Shown here piece by piece: positions 44,207-55,906 of a stretch of DNA of 64,000 nt. The stretch comes from Pantoea ananatis LMG 2665 (lineage in GTDB: Bacteria; Pseudomonadota; Gammaproteobacteria; Enterobacterales; Enterobacteriaceae). The notes under the pieces were generated by a model. It did not search any database and was not told where the DNA came from. It worked only from the letters and a program-made list of their open reading frames with translations. The stretch covers positions 372,001-436,000 of the forward strand of contig NZ_JMJJ01000006.1 in NCBI RefSeq assembly GCF_000710035.2. Direction: 5' to 3'. The stretch's first letter is position 1; every line of letters starts with the position of its first letter. Both the position numbers and the translations under genes were made by a program.

Positions 44207-45631
44207 TCAGGCAACGTCGCTGGTCATCTCACTGCGCGCATTGCCGGGTGAGGTCTGATTACGGCCGTTTCGCTTAGAGATATAAAGGTTTTTATCCGCG
44301 GCAGAGATCAAACGATTAACCGTTTCGGCCCACTCCACACCGGGTTGCGCCTGGCCGTATGCCAGCCCCAGGCTGACGGTGACGGTGACCGCGTTGCCAT
44401 GCAGTAAGAATTTCTCTTTAACGATGCTCTGACGAATGCCTTCAGCGAGTGAATAAATCATTTCCGGCGAGAGGTCGAACTGCACAATCACAAACTCCTC
44501 TCCGCCAAAGCGGCAGATATGGCCGTGGTTGCCCACCAGCGGCGAAATGCGCCGCGCGATCTCCTCCAGTACCCTGTCGCCCGCATCATGGCCAAAATTG
44601 TCATTGACCGATTTAAAGTAGTCCACATCCAGCAGGATCACCCCAACCTGGCGTTGCTCAGAACAGGCTTCATTGCGGAGATGTTCATACAGCCCCGAAC
44701 GCGACAGGAGCTGGGTCAGAAAATCGTAGTCCGCACGTAGCGCCAGACGTTCATTGAGCTGGCGAATCGCATCCATGCTTACTGCCACAATTAACGGACT
44801 CAGGGCAATCGTGGCTACGCCGAGGCGCGCTGAGGTCAGATGGCTGATGGGCAGCAGACTGTTATCGCCCTGAATATTCATCACACCGTGAGAAACCAAA
44901 ATAATTTGGCTAATCCCGGTTATCAGGGTGATCAGGCTGGTCAGCGGCACAGGCAACACGATGGCACACCAGATTAGGGCTGGCACCGGTAAGGTAAGGC
45001 TGCCTGCCCCGCCCATTAACGCCCCGGCGACCAGTGACAGCACGACGGCAATTAACGGGACAATTTTGCCCATTTGCAGCCGCCGGGCTGAAATCCTCAC
45101 GCGCCAGCTTGAGGTCAACAGAAACGGCAGCAGCATGAGTCCGGTCGAAAACTGCTCGCTGAACCAGTTCATCCACGCGTCGGCAAATTCGGCATTTATG
45201 CTGCCGACCTGCGCCAGGCCGCCCCAGGTGGCGCAACCGAACGCCGCCAGCAGGCAAGCCGGAAAAATGCGCATGGCGTTAGCGATACGCTCGCTGCTGG
45301 AGTCGTGCTGATACTGCCGCCCCATCACCACGACGCAAATCAGGATAAACAGAATATTGGCAACGTTCAGTGTGAACGCCGGTAAGGCCCAGCCTGAAAA
45401 CACCGCGTCGTTAAATACCATGGCGCTGAAACAAACAAGATAAAAACGGGTGCGATGAAGAAAGGGATAGCGCAGCATCATACCGGCAATAAAGGCGTTA
45501 ACCGGCCAGAACAGGGATAAGTCATGGGGAATACGCAGATGTCCGCCGACAAAACAGAACATCAGAGTAATCATAAACAGCCAGAGGGCACTTTTTTTAG
45601 CATTGTGCTCTTCAAACAGCTTAACGCGCAT
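44207..45631 (-). CDS. MASE1-like membrane diguanylate cyclase
   Basis: About 474 residues from ATG 45631; further in-frame starts upstream lack ribosome sites. Eight or so membrane segments (about 12-290) form a MASE1-like sensor (HDLSLFWPVNAFIAGMMLRY), followed by a GGDEF domain with active FGGEEF. No RxxD inhibitory site is seen at the usual spacing. In E. coli the cyclase near iraP-ddlA is DgcC, with a MASE2 domain, so the neighbourhood role is kept with a different sensor. It converges on ddlA. Confidence 0.87.
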   Translation of the reverse strand: MRVKLFEEHNAKKSALWLFMITLMFCFVGGHLRIPHDLSLFWPVNAFIAGMMLRYPFLHRTRFYLVCFSAMVFNDAVFSGWALPAFTLNVANILFILICVVVMGRQYQHDSSSERIANAMRIFPACLLAAFGCATWGGLAQVGSINAEFADAWMNWFSEQFSTGLMLLPFLLTSSWRVRISARRLQMGKIVPLIAVVLSLVAGALMGGAGSLTLPVPALIWCAIVLPVPLTSLITLITGISQIILVSHGVMNIQGDNSLLPISHLTSARLGVATIALSPLIVAVSMDAIRQLNERLALRADYDFLTQLLSRSGLYEHLRNEACSEQRQVGVILLDVDYFKSVNDNFGHDAGDRVLEEIARRISPLVGNHGHICRFGGEEFVIVQFDLSPEMIYSLAEGIRQSIVKEKFLLHGNAVTVTVSLGLAYGQAQPGVEWAETVNRLISAADKNLYISKRNGRNQTSPGNARSEMTSDVA

Positions 45632-45829
45632 ACGTCTGGACCTTGTCACAAAGAGGCTTACCATCACGCCGCTTACGGGGTATATGGCGTTATGATTATT
45701 TAACCCTGAATCTTGTCTGCGCCATTCAAAGAAAAGCACCCTTAAATGAACGAACGTAAGCGATTTGAAGCCCGTTACTGGGTATAAGCATGCAGGCAGA
45801 GATCCCCATCCATTATGTCTTACAAATAA

Positions 45830-45860
45830 AAAAATCGGATATCCGAGATATCCGATTTTT
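45830..45860 (-). terminator. Bidirectional terminator between SulP and cyclase genes
   Basis: A perfect 14-bp stem AAAAATCGGATATC / GATATCCGATTTTT with a three-base loop CGA. A and T runs on each side allow termination in both directions. It ends the carbonic anhydrase-SulP transcript. Confidence 0.85.
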
Positions 45861-45892
45861 CACGTTTTGTCTGACTGTTTTGGTCTGAACGG

Positions 45893-47368
45893 TTATTTCA
45901 CCGCCACCGGCCATTGACTCAGACGGATTCCCCGCTTATCCGCATTCTCACCAAAATCCTTCAGGACGGCTTTGACGTCCGGATCGATGTATTCTGCATT
46001 ATCGTTATCGACGATTACCACGCTATTTTCGGGTATTTTATCAAGCAGCCCCTGCAGTTTAGGATTGTGCATAAACGTCAGATTTTGCTGGAAACGTAAA
46101 ACGTAGTGGTCGTCATAACGTGTAAGCTGCAATGCGTTACGGTGGCTCTTGTAGATGCTGTAAAGGATCTGGGTGGCAATACCGATACCGATACCGACCA
46201 GCATCCCCAGCGTAATAATCCCGATAATCGTGGCCAGGAACGGTACGTACTGTTGCGCGCCCATGCGGAACTGCTCAATAAACAGACGAGGTGCGGCCAG
46301 CTTGTAGCCGGTGTACAGCAGCACCGCCGCGAGGCTGGCGAGCGGGATAGCATTCAGCATTTCACTGAACCACATTCCGCAAATCAGCAGCATGACGCCA
46401 TGTAGCAAAATGGACAGTTTGGTTTGTGCGCCAGCGTTGACGTTAGCCGAACTCCGGACGATCACCGCCGTAATGGGCATGGCGCCAAGGAAGCCGGCCG
46501 TCAGGTTACCTATGCCCTGGGCAAACATTTCTCTGTTGGGTGACGGCGCTGGGGTTTGAGGCCGCAGCTTTTTCAGGGCTTCCTGGCTTAACAACGTTTC
46601 CAGACTCGCCACCAGCGCCAGGGTCAGGGCCACGACCCAGACCTGTGGATTTTTCCATGCCATCCAGTCCGGGGTTTCCAGCTCCGCCATCATCGCGGAA
46701 ACGCTGTCAAAAGCGGGCAGTGAAATGCGCGGTAGGGCACCGGTGAATTCAGGGAACAGTCGCGCGCCTGCAACGGTCACCACACAGCCAAACAGCACGG
46801 CGAACAAGGGGCCAGGTATCCATGCCAGTGCCTTGATTCGTTTAATGGGTCCGGTTGTCCATACAAACAGAATGAACAAGCCCACTAAAGAAACCAGCAG
46901 CGCGGACAGCGAGAATGTCATTTCCCCGTTGACCAGCGACACTAACTTCACGCTGCCACCCGCGCCCAGCGCGACCGGTATCTGCTGCATAATCAGCAGC
47001 AACCCAATCGCCGCCAGCATGCCCTTGATGACGCTGCCGGGCACCAGGGCGATGAAACGCCCGGCGCGTAACAGGCCAAACAGACATTGCAGCACCCCGG
47101 CGATAATCAGGGCGGTCAGAAACGCGGAGAAGCTGCCCAGCGTCGCCATAGAGGCCACGACGATGGTCACCAGGCCCGCGGCCGGTCCGCTGACCGCAAA
47201 ACGTGAAGGGCTCAGGGAGGTCACGAGTATCCCGCCAATCACCCCCGTCAATAAACCGGCAAACGGCGGCAGTCCGCTGGCCTGTGCGATGCCCAGGCAG
47301 AGCGGCAGTGCGACCAGAAACACAACCAGCCCTGCCGGCACATCGCGGCGTAATGTATCCAGATTCAT
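45893..47368 (-). CDS. SulP-family anion transporter, coupled to carbonic anhydrase
   Basis: A protein of 491 residues: LRRDVPAGLVVFLVALPLCL, then GIAQASGLPPFAGLLTGVIG marks the SulP family, with about 12 membrane segments. The soluble C-terminal end (about 410-491) is short and STAS-like. It overlaps the carbonic anhydrase stop by four bases (ATGA), and SulP proteins in such pairs are often linked to bicarbonate transport. Uptake of bicarbonate (or sulfate) is therefore a fair inference, not proven. Confidence 0.87.
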   Translation of the reverse strand: MNLDTLRRDVPAGLVVFLVALPLCLGIAQASGLPPFAGLLTGVIGGILVTSLSPSRFAVSGPAAGLVTIVVASMATLGSFSAFLTALIIAGVLQCLFGLLRAGRFIALVPGSVIKGMLAAIGLLLIMQQIPVALGAGGSVKLVSLVNGEMTFSLSALLVSLVGLFILFVWTTGPIKRIKALAWIPGPLFAVLFGCVVTVAGARLFPEFTGALPRISLPAFDSVSAMMAELETPDWMAWKNPQVWVVALTLALVASLETLLSQEALKKLRPQTPAPSPNREMFAQGIGNLTAGFLGAMPITAVIVRSSANVNAGAQTKLSILLHGVMLLICGMWFSEMLNAIPLASLAAVLLYTGYKLAAPRLFIEQFRMGAQQYVPFLATIIGIITLGMLVGIGIGIATQILYSIYKSHRNALQLTRYDDHYVLRFQQNLTFMHNPKLQGLLDKIPENSVVIVDNDNAEYIDPDVKAVLKDFGENADKRGIRLSQWPVAVK

Positions 47369-47997
47369 GGTGAAGACTCCTCTGCAGATTGCTGAATCAA
47401 CTCTTTAAGATGACCCGATTGCAGGTCGTAAACACAGCCAAACACGTCCAGTTCCTGACCAGACTGCCAGGCCTGCCGTACCGGTTCGGCCGCCACCAGA
47501 TTGGCAAACTGCACCAAAACATTGGCCTCAACCAGACGATTCAGTTTCTCGCTTTCCGTCTCCTGCGTGGCTTCGCTGTGAAGATGACTCGCTAACCCAC
47601 GCCGCAGAAAAGTAATACGCCGTGCCAGTGCCGAATCCTCAGTGGCCAGCGGGCTGTCAGGCAGGGATAAGGCCGCCTGAACGCCTCCGCAGCCGTAGTG
47701 ACCGCTCAGCACGATTCGCTTTACCCCAAGGTAAAAAACGGCATATTGCAGCACGCTTAGCAGGTTATCGTCCTCTGCCACGACCATATTGGCGATATTA
47801 CGGTGAACAAACAGTTCACCAGGATGCGACCCCGTTAATACCTCCGCCGGTACCCGACTGTCTGAACAGCCTATCCATAATGAATGCGGTTTTTGCTGAT
47901 ATAAGGATTTTTCAAAATAGGCGGGGTTACGCTGGCGGCGCTGAAGTGCCCAACTGCGATTTTTCGCTAATAAGGGTTTAAGTGTCGTCACAATCAT
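47365..47997 (-). CDS. Beta-carbonic anhydrase
   Basis: A protein of 210 residues of the beta class. Zinc ligands and catalytic pair are seen in LWIGCSDSRVPAEVLTG (C and D of CxDSR) and VLSGHYGCGGVQAA (H and C). It interconverts CO2 and bicarbonate. Shared translation with the SulP transporter next to it suggests a joint role in inorganic carbon or pH handling. Starts at ATG 47997. Confidence 0.93.
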   Translation of the reverse strand: MIVTTLKPLLAKNRSWALQRRQRNPAYFEKSLYQQKPHSLWIGCSDSRVPAEVLTGSHPGELFVHRNIANMVVAEDDNLLSVLQYAVFYLGVKRIVLSGHYGCGGVQAALSLPDSPLATEDSALARRITFLRRGLASHLHSEATQETESEKLNRLVEANVLVQFANLVAAEPVRQAWQSGQELDVFGCVYDLQSGHLKELIQQSAEESSP

Positions 47998-48568
47998 CTT
48001 CTCTCTACGACCGGGAACAGGACGTTCTGGCTGACCACGGAGTGAACCCGCTCACTTAATATCTGCGAATGGGTTACGAAACCTGAAGCTCATCACATTA
48101 AAAGGTTATAGCTGCTTATCATTATCAATGCACACGGAATATTTCAGCCCAGAAAAACAGGGCGTTTTATGTAAGCACTTATTCAACGAACGTCATGGTT
48201 ACGTAAATAAAATTAAGAGGTCATACCACTGAGGCATCTGGTTACTTTAATTATTTATCATTAAAATCATTCAGTTAAATATTTATCAGGAAAAGCAAAA
48301 CTGACAAATAAATACAAAACGCTTTCCGGGCGAGAATGAAAAAAAAAGAGGTCGCGCATCAGACCAGGATTACTCTTAAATGCAGAATTTATGAATAGCA
48401 CAATCCACCGCCTTTATTCGAATTAGGCAGTTAAATGAACTTTGTTAAAGGGAATATTAAAGCAAGAGATGGTTAATTTAATTTGCATGAGAATAGTGAC
48501 GACAGTAAGTAAATGCCCACAGCGATGTAAAAAGAGCCTGCTCATTGCAGGCTCTCTGTATTGACACA
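47998..48568. other. AT-rich intergenic region, 571 bp
   Basis: No gene or known element is seen apart from the terminator at its right end. It should contain the carbonic anhydrase promoter. Confidence 0.5.
48529..48555 (-). terminator. Terminator after the lipoprotein phosphatase gene
   Basis: Stem GAGCCTGC / GCAGGCTC, loop TCATT. On the minus strand it is followed by five T. It is 14 bases past the stop codon of the gene ending at 48569. Confidence 0.85.
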
Positions 48569-49378
48569 TTATTTACCGTTCCAGGCCCTCAGGCGCGCTT
48601 CACGGACGGAGAGCTGCTGTTCAGGCGTCAGTTTATTGTAATTCTCGGCCATCCCGCTCTCCCAGTCGCCGTAGAGCGGGTTCGGCAACACAATGAACTG
48701 TGTACCAAACTGTGCATGGTTACGCTCAACAAACGCCTGGCGCTGTGCATTCCCCTGATGCCAGGTTGCCCCACCAAAATCGTTCAGGTTGTCACCGATA
48801 TACAACACCACGTTGTAGCCCGCGTTTTTGATTGCATCGAAACGTGCCTGTTTGTTTGATGAGTCCGTTTTCAGGCTCACCGTTTTTTCGCTCACGCCGC
48901 TAAAACCAAGCTGTTCAAGGTTAGCCACCGTCGCAGCGTAATCTTTCTGATCGCGGTTGGAGACATAGAATACGGTGCCGCCATGGCTGTTGACATAACG
49001 GGCAAACTCCACCGCGCCGGGAACGGCTCTGGCCTGACGCGCCTGGGTCCAGGCTGACCAGGTTTTATCGCTGAAAGGCTGTCCATTTTTTGCCTGCCAG
49101 GCACTGTAGGCGCTGTTATCGAGCATGGTTTCATCTAAATCGACGATGACCGCTTTAGGCTTGCCGGTCAGCGAAGCCGATTGATCAAAGGCCAGACGGG
49201 CGCTGTTAAATGCCTGCCAGCTGAGCGCCTGATATTCGCCGGACTGCTGGAACCAGTCTAACGCCAGCACCGATTGCTGCCCCAGTTGCTGCTGTGCCTG
49301 CTGCCGGGCAGGTTGCGCACAGCCCGCCAGCGCCAGCACAACCATGGCTGACAGCGCGACATTCACTGAATTTTTCAT
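48569..49378 (-). CDS. Lipoprotein acid phosphatase / 5'-nucleotidase, e(P4) family
   Basis: A protein of 269 residues with a lipoprotein signal (lipobox LALAGC, cysteine at 20) and a HAD acid phosphatase domain. Catalytic motifs are IVDLDETML (about 95), VSNRDQKD and IGDNLNDFGG. The e(P4) enzymes of this DDDD superfamily sit in the outer membrane and remove phosphate from nucleotides and related esters, for example in NAD uptake in Haemophilus. It stands alone in its transcript. Starts at ATG 49378. Confidence 0.9.
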   Translation of the reverse strand: MKNSVNVALSAMVVLALAGCAQPARQQAQQQLGQQSVLALDWFQQSGEYQALSWQAFNSARLAFDQSASLTGKPKAVIVDLDETMLDNSAYSAWQAKNGQPFSDKTWSAWTQARQARAVPGAVEFARYVNSHGGTVFYVSNRDQKDYAATVANLEQLGFSGVSEKTVSLKTDSSNKQARFDAIKNAGYNVVLYIGDNLNDFGGATWHQGNAQRQAFVERNHAQFGTQFIVLPNPLYGDWESGMAENYNKLTPEQQLSVREARLRAWNGK

Positions 49379-49486
49379 CGTTTCATCCTAAGGTGTGAAA
49401 GATTTGAGTGGGTAACGCTTCAAAAATGTAGCAGTTAACGTAAGCTGAGGGCAGCAGATTGCACGCTGACCTGACAGGAGAAGAGG

Positions 49487-50194
49487 ATGTCCGCCATGCC
49501 GCGTTCGCCATTACTTGATGCACTCGACTGGGTCGATTACGCTTTTCAGCCCGCAGGTGAGCCGCCGCCCGAGGATGCGGCCTATGGTCATCAGCGCCAC
49601 AGCGCCGTGGTCGTCACCGATATCCATAATTTCCCCCCTAAAAACTGTGATGCAGATGGCGTGATTGCCACCGGACACCGACCCGTCGCCGTGTACACGG
49701 CCGACTGTTTGCCCGTATTGTTTGCCGACCGGCAAGAGAGACAGGTGGCCGCCGTGCATGCCGGCCTGCAGGGCACGCTGGCCGGAGTGCTGTACCGCGC
49801 CGTGGAGCAACTCTGTGAACGCGGCGCAACGCCCCAGAGCCTGACCGTGGCGATTGGCCCGGCGCTGGCGCCCTGCTGTTTTGAGCTTGATCGGCAACGC
49901 CTGGCAGATATTGAGCGGTTGCCAGGTATCCCCCTGCCGCTGCGCTATCACGAGCAGCAGCCTCGTAATCCGTACGCACTGCGCCCCCAGGCCGTTCCCA
50001 CCCAGGCAGGCATCTGGTTCGATTTACCGCAGTTGGCTAAGCAGATGCTGGTCAATACAGGCATACCTTCAGCACAAATCGACCTGATTACTCTGTGTAC
50101 ATACTGCGCCACAGAATCTGGCTCCAGCTACCGTTTCAACACCCATCACGGCAGCGGCTATCGTTCGCGCTATTCCTGGATTCGCCGCCGCTGA
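49487..50194 (+). CDS. YfiH/laccase-domain protein (second paralogue type)
   Basis: A protein of 235 residues of the multicopper polyphenol oxidase-like (DUF152) family: PVAVYTADCLPVLFADRQER, then HAGLQGTLAGVLYRAVEQL and a C-terminal CTYCATESGSSYRFNTHHGS. Metal ligands H and C are kept. Characterised relatives act as purine nucleoside phosphorylase/adenosine deaminase or in MurNAc editing (YfiH). It lacks the usual HAGWRG motif (HAGLQG here), so it is a divergent paralogue. GGAG precedes ATG 49487. Confidence 0.75.
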   Translation: MSAMPRSPLLDALDWVDYAFQPAGEPPPEDAAYGHQRHSAVVVTDIHNFPPKNCDADGVIATGHRPVAVYTADCLPVLFADRQERQVAAVHAGLQGTLAGVLYRAVEQLCERGATPQSLTVAIGPALAPCCFELDRQRLADIERLPGIPLPLRYHEQQPRNPYALRPQAVPTQAGIWFDLPQLAKQMLVNTGIPSAQIDLITLCTYCATESGSSYRFNTHHGSGYRSRYSWIRRR

Positions 50195-50350
50195 ATTCCA
50201 CTGAGTCTGCTCTTCTGCGGCGTGTTTAAGGGGCGGGCTGCCGCGCCGGGTAGTGACGCTTTTATGATGTTTCTCACACCCTGATGCCATTTCACTTTTT
50301 TTTAACATAGAAATGGTTGAAGCTAACTCATCCGACCACTTTATCTGTGA

Positions 50351-52381
<2,031 letters not shown>

Positions 52382-53500
52382 TTAACGCATTTTTACGGCG
52401 CGCAGCACCACAAATTTTTTGTTGGAGGCCACCAGCGTGCAGTTACCGAACAGCTTTTTCAGCTTGTGGTGGTAATCAAGGTGGCGGTTGCCAACGATGC
52501 GCAGTTCTCCACCATATTGCAGGCAGCGTTTCGCATCGCGGAACATCTGCCAGGCCAGGTGGTCGGTGACCGCGTGCTGCTGGTGGAAGGGTGGATTACA
52601 GAGCACGGCATGCAAGGTATCGGATGGATAGCCACTGAGCACGTTGTTGACCCGGAACTGGCAGCGCGACAGATCGTCTGGGCGGTTGACCTCAACGTTT
52701 AACCGGCTGGAGGCCACTGCCATATAAGACTCATCAAGGAAATGCACCTCTGCCTCAGGATTCTGCGCCAGCGCCATCAGCCCGATAACGCCATTGCCAC
52801 AGCCCAGATCGACGATTTCGCCCTCAATATTTTCCGGCAGATGCTGCATGAACAAGCGCGCACCGATATCCAGAGAAGATCGGGAAAACACGTTGGCATG
52901 GTTGTGAATCTGGTAAGGCGTTCCGTCCAGCGGCCAGACCTGCGTTGGCGCTTTTTCACGCAGCGCGGGTTGGGTGAACTGACTGTATATCACCCGCGCT
53001 TTTTTTACGGCCAGCGAGGTTTTGGTTTCACCAATGATCTGTTCAAACAGTTGCAGCGTGGAGGTATGAATCTCTTTCGCACGCCCCGCCGCCAGCACTA
53101 CGGTTTCCGGGGTAATCACCTGACGCACCGCACGCAGTTGCTGCTCCAGCAGGGCCAGCGTTTTAGGAACTTTAATCAACACCAGTGCGGGCGCCGCCGG
53201 TAAGTCAGAGAGGCTGTCGAGGAAATGGACGTCGCTGTCATCCAGCGCATTCAGGCGCAGGTTCTGGCGCGTTGCCTGCTGGCTCAGCCAGGAATCACTA
53301 ATATGCCACACCGGACGCGAATGCAGCGCGCAGGTTAACGCCCCGAAACTGTCGTTAAAAATCAACGCCGGACCCGATGGCAGGCTTTGCTGCAACAGAT
53401 ATTCATCAGCGGCATCCCAGGCTTGTAACGGACTCTCGTCACGCATCTGCGGGAAACGATGCAGGGTTAGTGCGCGATCGTTCAGTTCAAGTTGGCTCAT
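52382..53500 (-). CDS. rlmG: 23S rRNA (guanine-1835-N2)-methyltransferase RlmG
   Basis: About 372 residues from ATG 53500 (GGAG just upstream). The N-terminal domain begins [17 protein letters not shown], and the C-terminal methyltransferase domain has [15 protein letters not shown] (SAM site) and [12 protein letters not shown] (NPPF catalytic motif). It modifies 23S rRNA G1835 in the large subunit. Convergent with fadH and divergent from ygjP, the E. coli arrangement. Confidence 0.93.
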   Translation of the reverse strand: MSQLELNDRALTLHRFPQMRDESPLQAWDAADEYLLQQSLPSGPALIFNDSFGALTCALHSRPVWHISDSWLSQQATRQNLRLNALDDSDVHFLDSLSDLPAAPALVLIKVPKTLALLEQQLRAVRQVITPETVVLAAGRAKEIHTSTLQLFEQIIGETKTSLAVKKARVIYSQFTQPALREKAPTQVWPLDGTPYQIHNHANVFSRSSLDIGARLFMQHLPENIEGEIVDLGCGNGVIGLMALAQNPEAEVHFLDESYMAVASSRLNVEVNRPDDLSRCQFRVNNVLSGYPSDTLHAVLCNPPFHQQHAVTDHLAWQMFRDAKRCLQYGGELRIVGNRHLDYHHKLKKLFGNCTLVASNKKFVVLRAVKMR

Positions 53501-53582
53501 GAATTCTCCGGCGTGGTACACTTTGGTTGATTTTCGCCCCAAAAAGGGGGCGCAGTATACTGTCTTTCGCCGGGAATCTCTA

Positions 53583-54086
53583 ATGTCCTCACTTATCTAT
53601 CTTCAGGGTTATCCTGAGTCCATCCTTGAGCAGGTGCAGACCCTTATCGATCGCCAGCGTTTAGGCCCGGTGCTGCAACAGCGCTATCCTGATATGCATG
53701 ACAGAGTGAGTGATAAGGCGCTGTACGACTTCACACTGGCGCTGAAAAACCGCTACATGCGAAATGCTCCGCCGATCAATAAGGTGGTATGGGACAACAA
53801 GATTAAGGTGATGAAGCATGCGCTGGGTTTGCACACCGCCATCTCCCGCGTGCAGGGCGGCAACCTGAAGGCCAAAGCCGAGATCCGTATTTCGACGTTT
53901 TTCCGCCAGGCGCCCGAACCCTTTTTACGCATGATCGTGGTGCATGAGCTGGCACACCTGAAAGAGAAAAACCACGACAAGGCGTTCTATCAGCTGTGCT
54001 GCCATATGGAGCCGGACTACCACCAGCTCGAATTCGATGCGCGCCTGTGGATGACGGAACAGGCGATGCGGGGCAACGCAGCTTAG
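53583..54086 (+). CDS. ygjP: YgjP-like M48-family metallohydrolase
   Basis: A protein of 167 residues from ATG 53583. It begins [20 protein letters not shown] and has the zinc motif [17 protein letters not shown] (HExxH) in the YgjP/SprT-like fold. The function is unknown. It is divergent from rlmG and converges with the chloride channel gene with a four-base stop overlap. An upstream in-frame start at 53499 would overlap the rlmG start and is rejected. Confidence 0.88.
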   Translation: MSSLIYLQGYPESILEQVQTLIDRQRLGPVLQQRYPDMHDRVSDKALYDFTLALKNRYMRNAPPINKVVWDNKIKVMKHALGLHTAISRVQGGNLKAKAEIRISTFFRQAPEPFLRMIVVHELAHLKEKNHDKAFYQLCCHMEPDYHQLEFDARLWMTEQAMRGNAA

Positions 54087-55771
54087 AGAAACTGCTGCGC
54101 TTGCTGAATCAGGCTGGTTTTGGTGAGCGCCCCCAGGAAACGGCGCTCCTGCGGGTTATTCAGCACCGGCAAGCGTTCCAGCGTCACGGCCGCAAAGGCT
54201 TCCCACCCTTCCCGTAGGCTTTGATTCTGATAGGCGACCGGGAAATCCTGATCCATCACGCACTGCACCGGCGAGTCCAGATTAATCTCCTGTGCCAGCA
54301 CCCTGCGCGATATCTCATGAATCGAGACCACGCCCAGGAATGCACCTTCCGCGTTGATCACATAAACATAGCGTTCGCGCTTAAGCGAACTCACCGCCAG
54401 CGCTTCGCCCACCGACGCTTCAGGCTGGAGCGCCGCGCCCGGAATAATCAGCTCGCTGATGCGCATATTATCGAAGTCATATTTGGCTTCAGAGCGGTTG
54501 AAGTGGTGAGTCACGACCGGATAGGTACTTGCCATTTGCAGGCGATAAACCACCATTGTCGCCAGCACGGAAGCGATCATGACCGGGAACAGCAAGCTAC
54601 TGTTGAGCGTCATTTCCAGCACCATCAGCATCGCCATCAGGGGAGCCTGACTCACGGCAGCCAGCACCGCCGCCATGCCTACGGCGGCGAACAGCAAAAC
54701 GTTATCTAGCGGAAGATGCAGCGCCACGCCGCCGAGTGCAATGACCATGCCCAGCAGCGCGCCAATGAGCAGGGACGGCGTAAACAGCCCGCCCACCGCA
54801 TTGGATCCCACGGAAAGAGTAGTCGCCAGGGTTTTTAACACCAGTAGCAGCAGTAACCCGGACAGCAGATAATGACCCGCCATCACCTTCACAATCACCT
54901 CGTAGCCATTCCCGAGGATATCGGTTGAGATGAGCGCCAGCAGGCCCACGGCAAATCCCCCTGCCCCAAGGCGCAACGGCAAGGACTTGACCCGACTGAA
55001 CAGCGTTTTAGCGCGCGCAATCAGCCGAATAAGGAGTAAGCCGGCCAGACCAGACAGTAAACCGATCAGGATGGTAATCAGCAGGCTGTAACTATCCATC
55101 GTGAAGCTGACATCGGCCAGCGGATACAGCGCATTACGAAAGCCTAACGTCCACATGGTCATAACCGCCACAGCGGACGACACCACCAGCGGAATCAGCC
55201 GTTGTAAAGCCGACATGCCAAAAGCAATTTCCGCCACGAAGATAGCCGACGCCAGCGGCGCATGATAAACCGACGAAAGACCGGCGGCGGCGGCCATGGC
55301 GACGACGTCACTGTTTTTTAACTGCAACGCGCCGGGCAACACGCGCCCAATGATGCTGCCGCACAGGGCGGCAAGCTGAACCATTGGGCCTTCTTTACCG
55401 ATTGACGCGCCGCTGCCAATACTGGCTATCGACGACAGTGCCCGGAAGAGCGAGGTTTTGGTGGGCACGACATCAAGGCGCGCGTTGATGACTTCCAGAT
55501 AATCTGTTTTTACGGTTTGCTGCTGCTCGATTGCCACCGCATAGCGCAGGAAGAATCCCGCCAGCAGTCCGCCGACACCGACCAGAACCGGCCAGAATAT
55601 CCAGGGCCAGAGATGCAGAGATTCGGTAATGTCGTTGCTGCGGCCAAACAGCAACTGATTGATAAACTCGATCGTTTCACGAAATAACAAGGTAACTAAC
55701 GACGCCGCACAGCCAACCGGGATGGCGATAAGCAATGTGGTCCAGTTTAGTGCATGTTTACTTCCTTTCAC
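54083..55771 (-). CDS. ClC-family chloride channel/antiporter with CBS domains
   Basis: A protein of 562 residues starting with GTG 55771 (GGAG upstream). It has the ClC motifs GSGASIGKEGPMVQLAALCG (GKEGP) and AVGGLFTPSLLIGALLG, about 10-12 helices (to about 430), then two CBS domains (about 450-560) that could bind nucleotides. E. coli ClcB lacks the CBS pair. It occupies the position of ygjQ between ygjP and ygjR. Role is chloride or proton handling, possibly acid stress. Confidence 0.88.
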   Translation of the reverse strand: MKGSKHALNWTTLLIAIPVGCAASLVTLLFRETIEFINQLLFGRSNDITESLHLWPWIFWPVLVGVGGLLAGFFLRYAVAIEQQQTVKTDYLEVINARLDVVPTKTSLFRALSSIASIGSGASIGKEGPMVQLAALCGSIIGRVLPGALQLKNSDVVAMAAAAGLSSVYHAPLASAIFVAEIAFGMSALQRLIPLVVSSAVAVMTMWTLGFRNALYPLADVSFTMDSYSLLITILIGLLSGLAGLLLIRLIARAKTLFSRVKSLPLRLGAGGFAVGLLALISTDILGNGYEVIVKVMAGHYLLSGLLLLLVLKTLATTLSVGSNAVGGLFTPSLLIGALLGMVIALGGVALHLPLDNVLLFAAVGMAAVLAAVSQAPLMAMLMVLEMTLNSSLLFPVMIASVLATMVVYRLQMASTYPVVTHHFNRSEAKYDFDNMRISELIIPGAALQPEASVGEALAVSSLKRERYVYVINAEGAFLGVVSIHEISRRVLAQEINLDSPVQCVMDQDFPVAYQNQSLREGWEAFAAVTLERLPVLNNPQERRFLGALTKTSLIQQAQQFL

Positions 55772-55906
55772 CTGCGCTCCCCGTCTTGTGCTTAACGTGC
55801 GTTATCGAGACATATTATTGGAATGGAGATCTCAGGATCAACGTCTGGCGTTGCCTGCCCGGTTTCAGATGCTACTCTGCGTTTTTATCTGTGCAGGAGG
55901 CTAACT

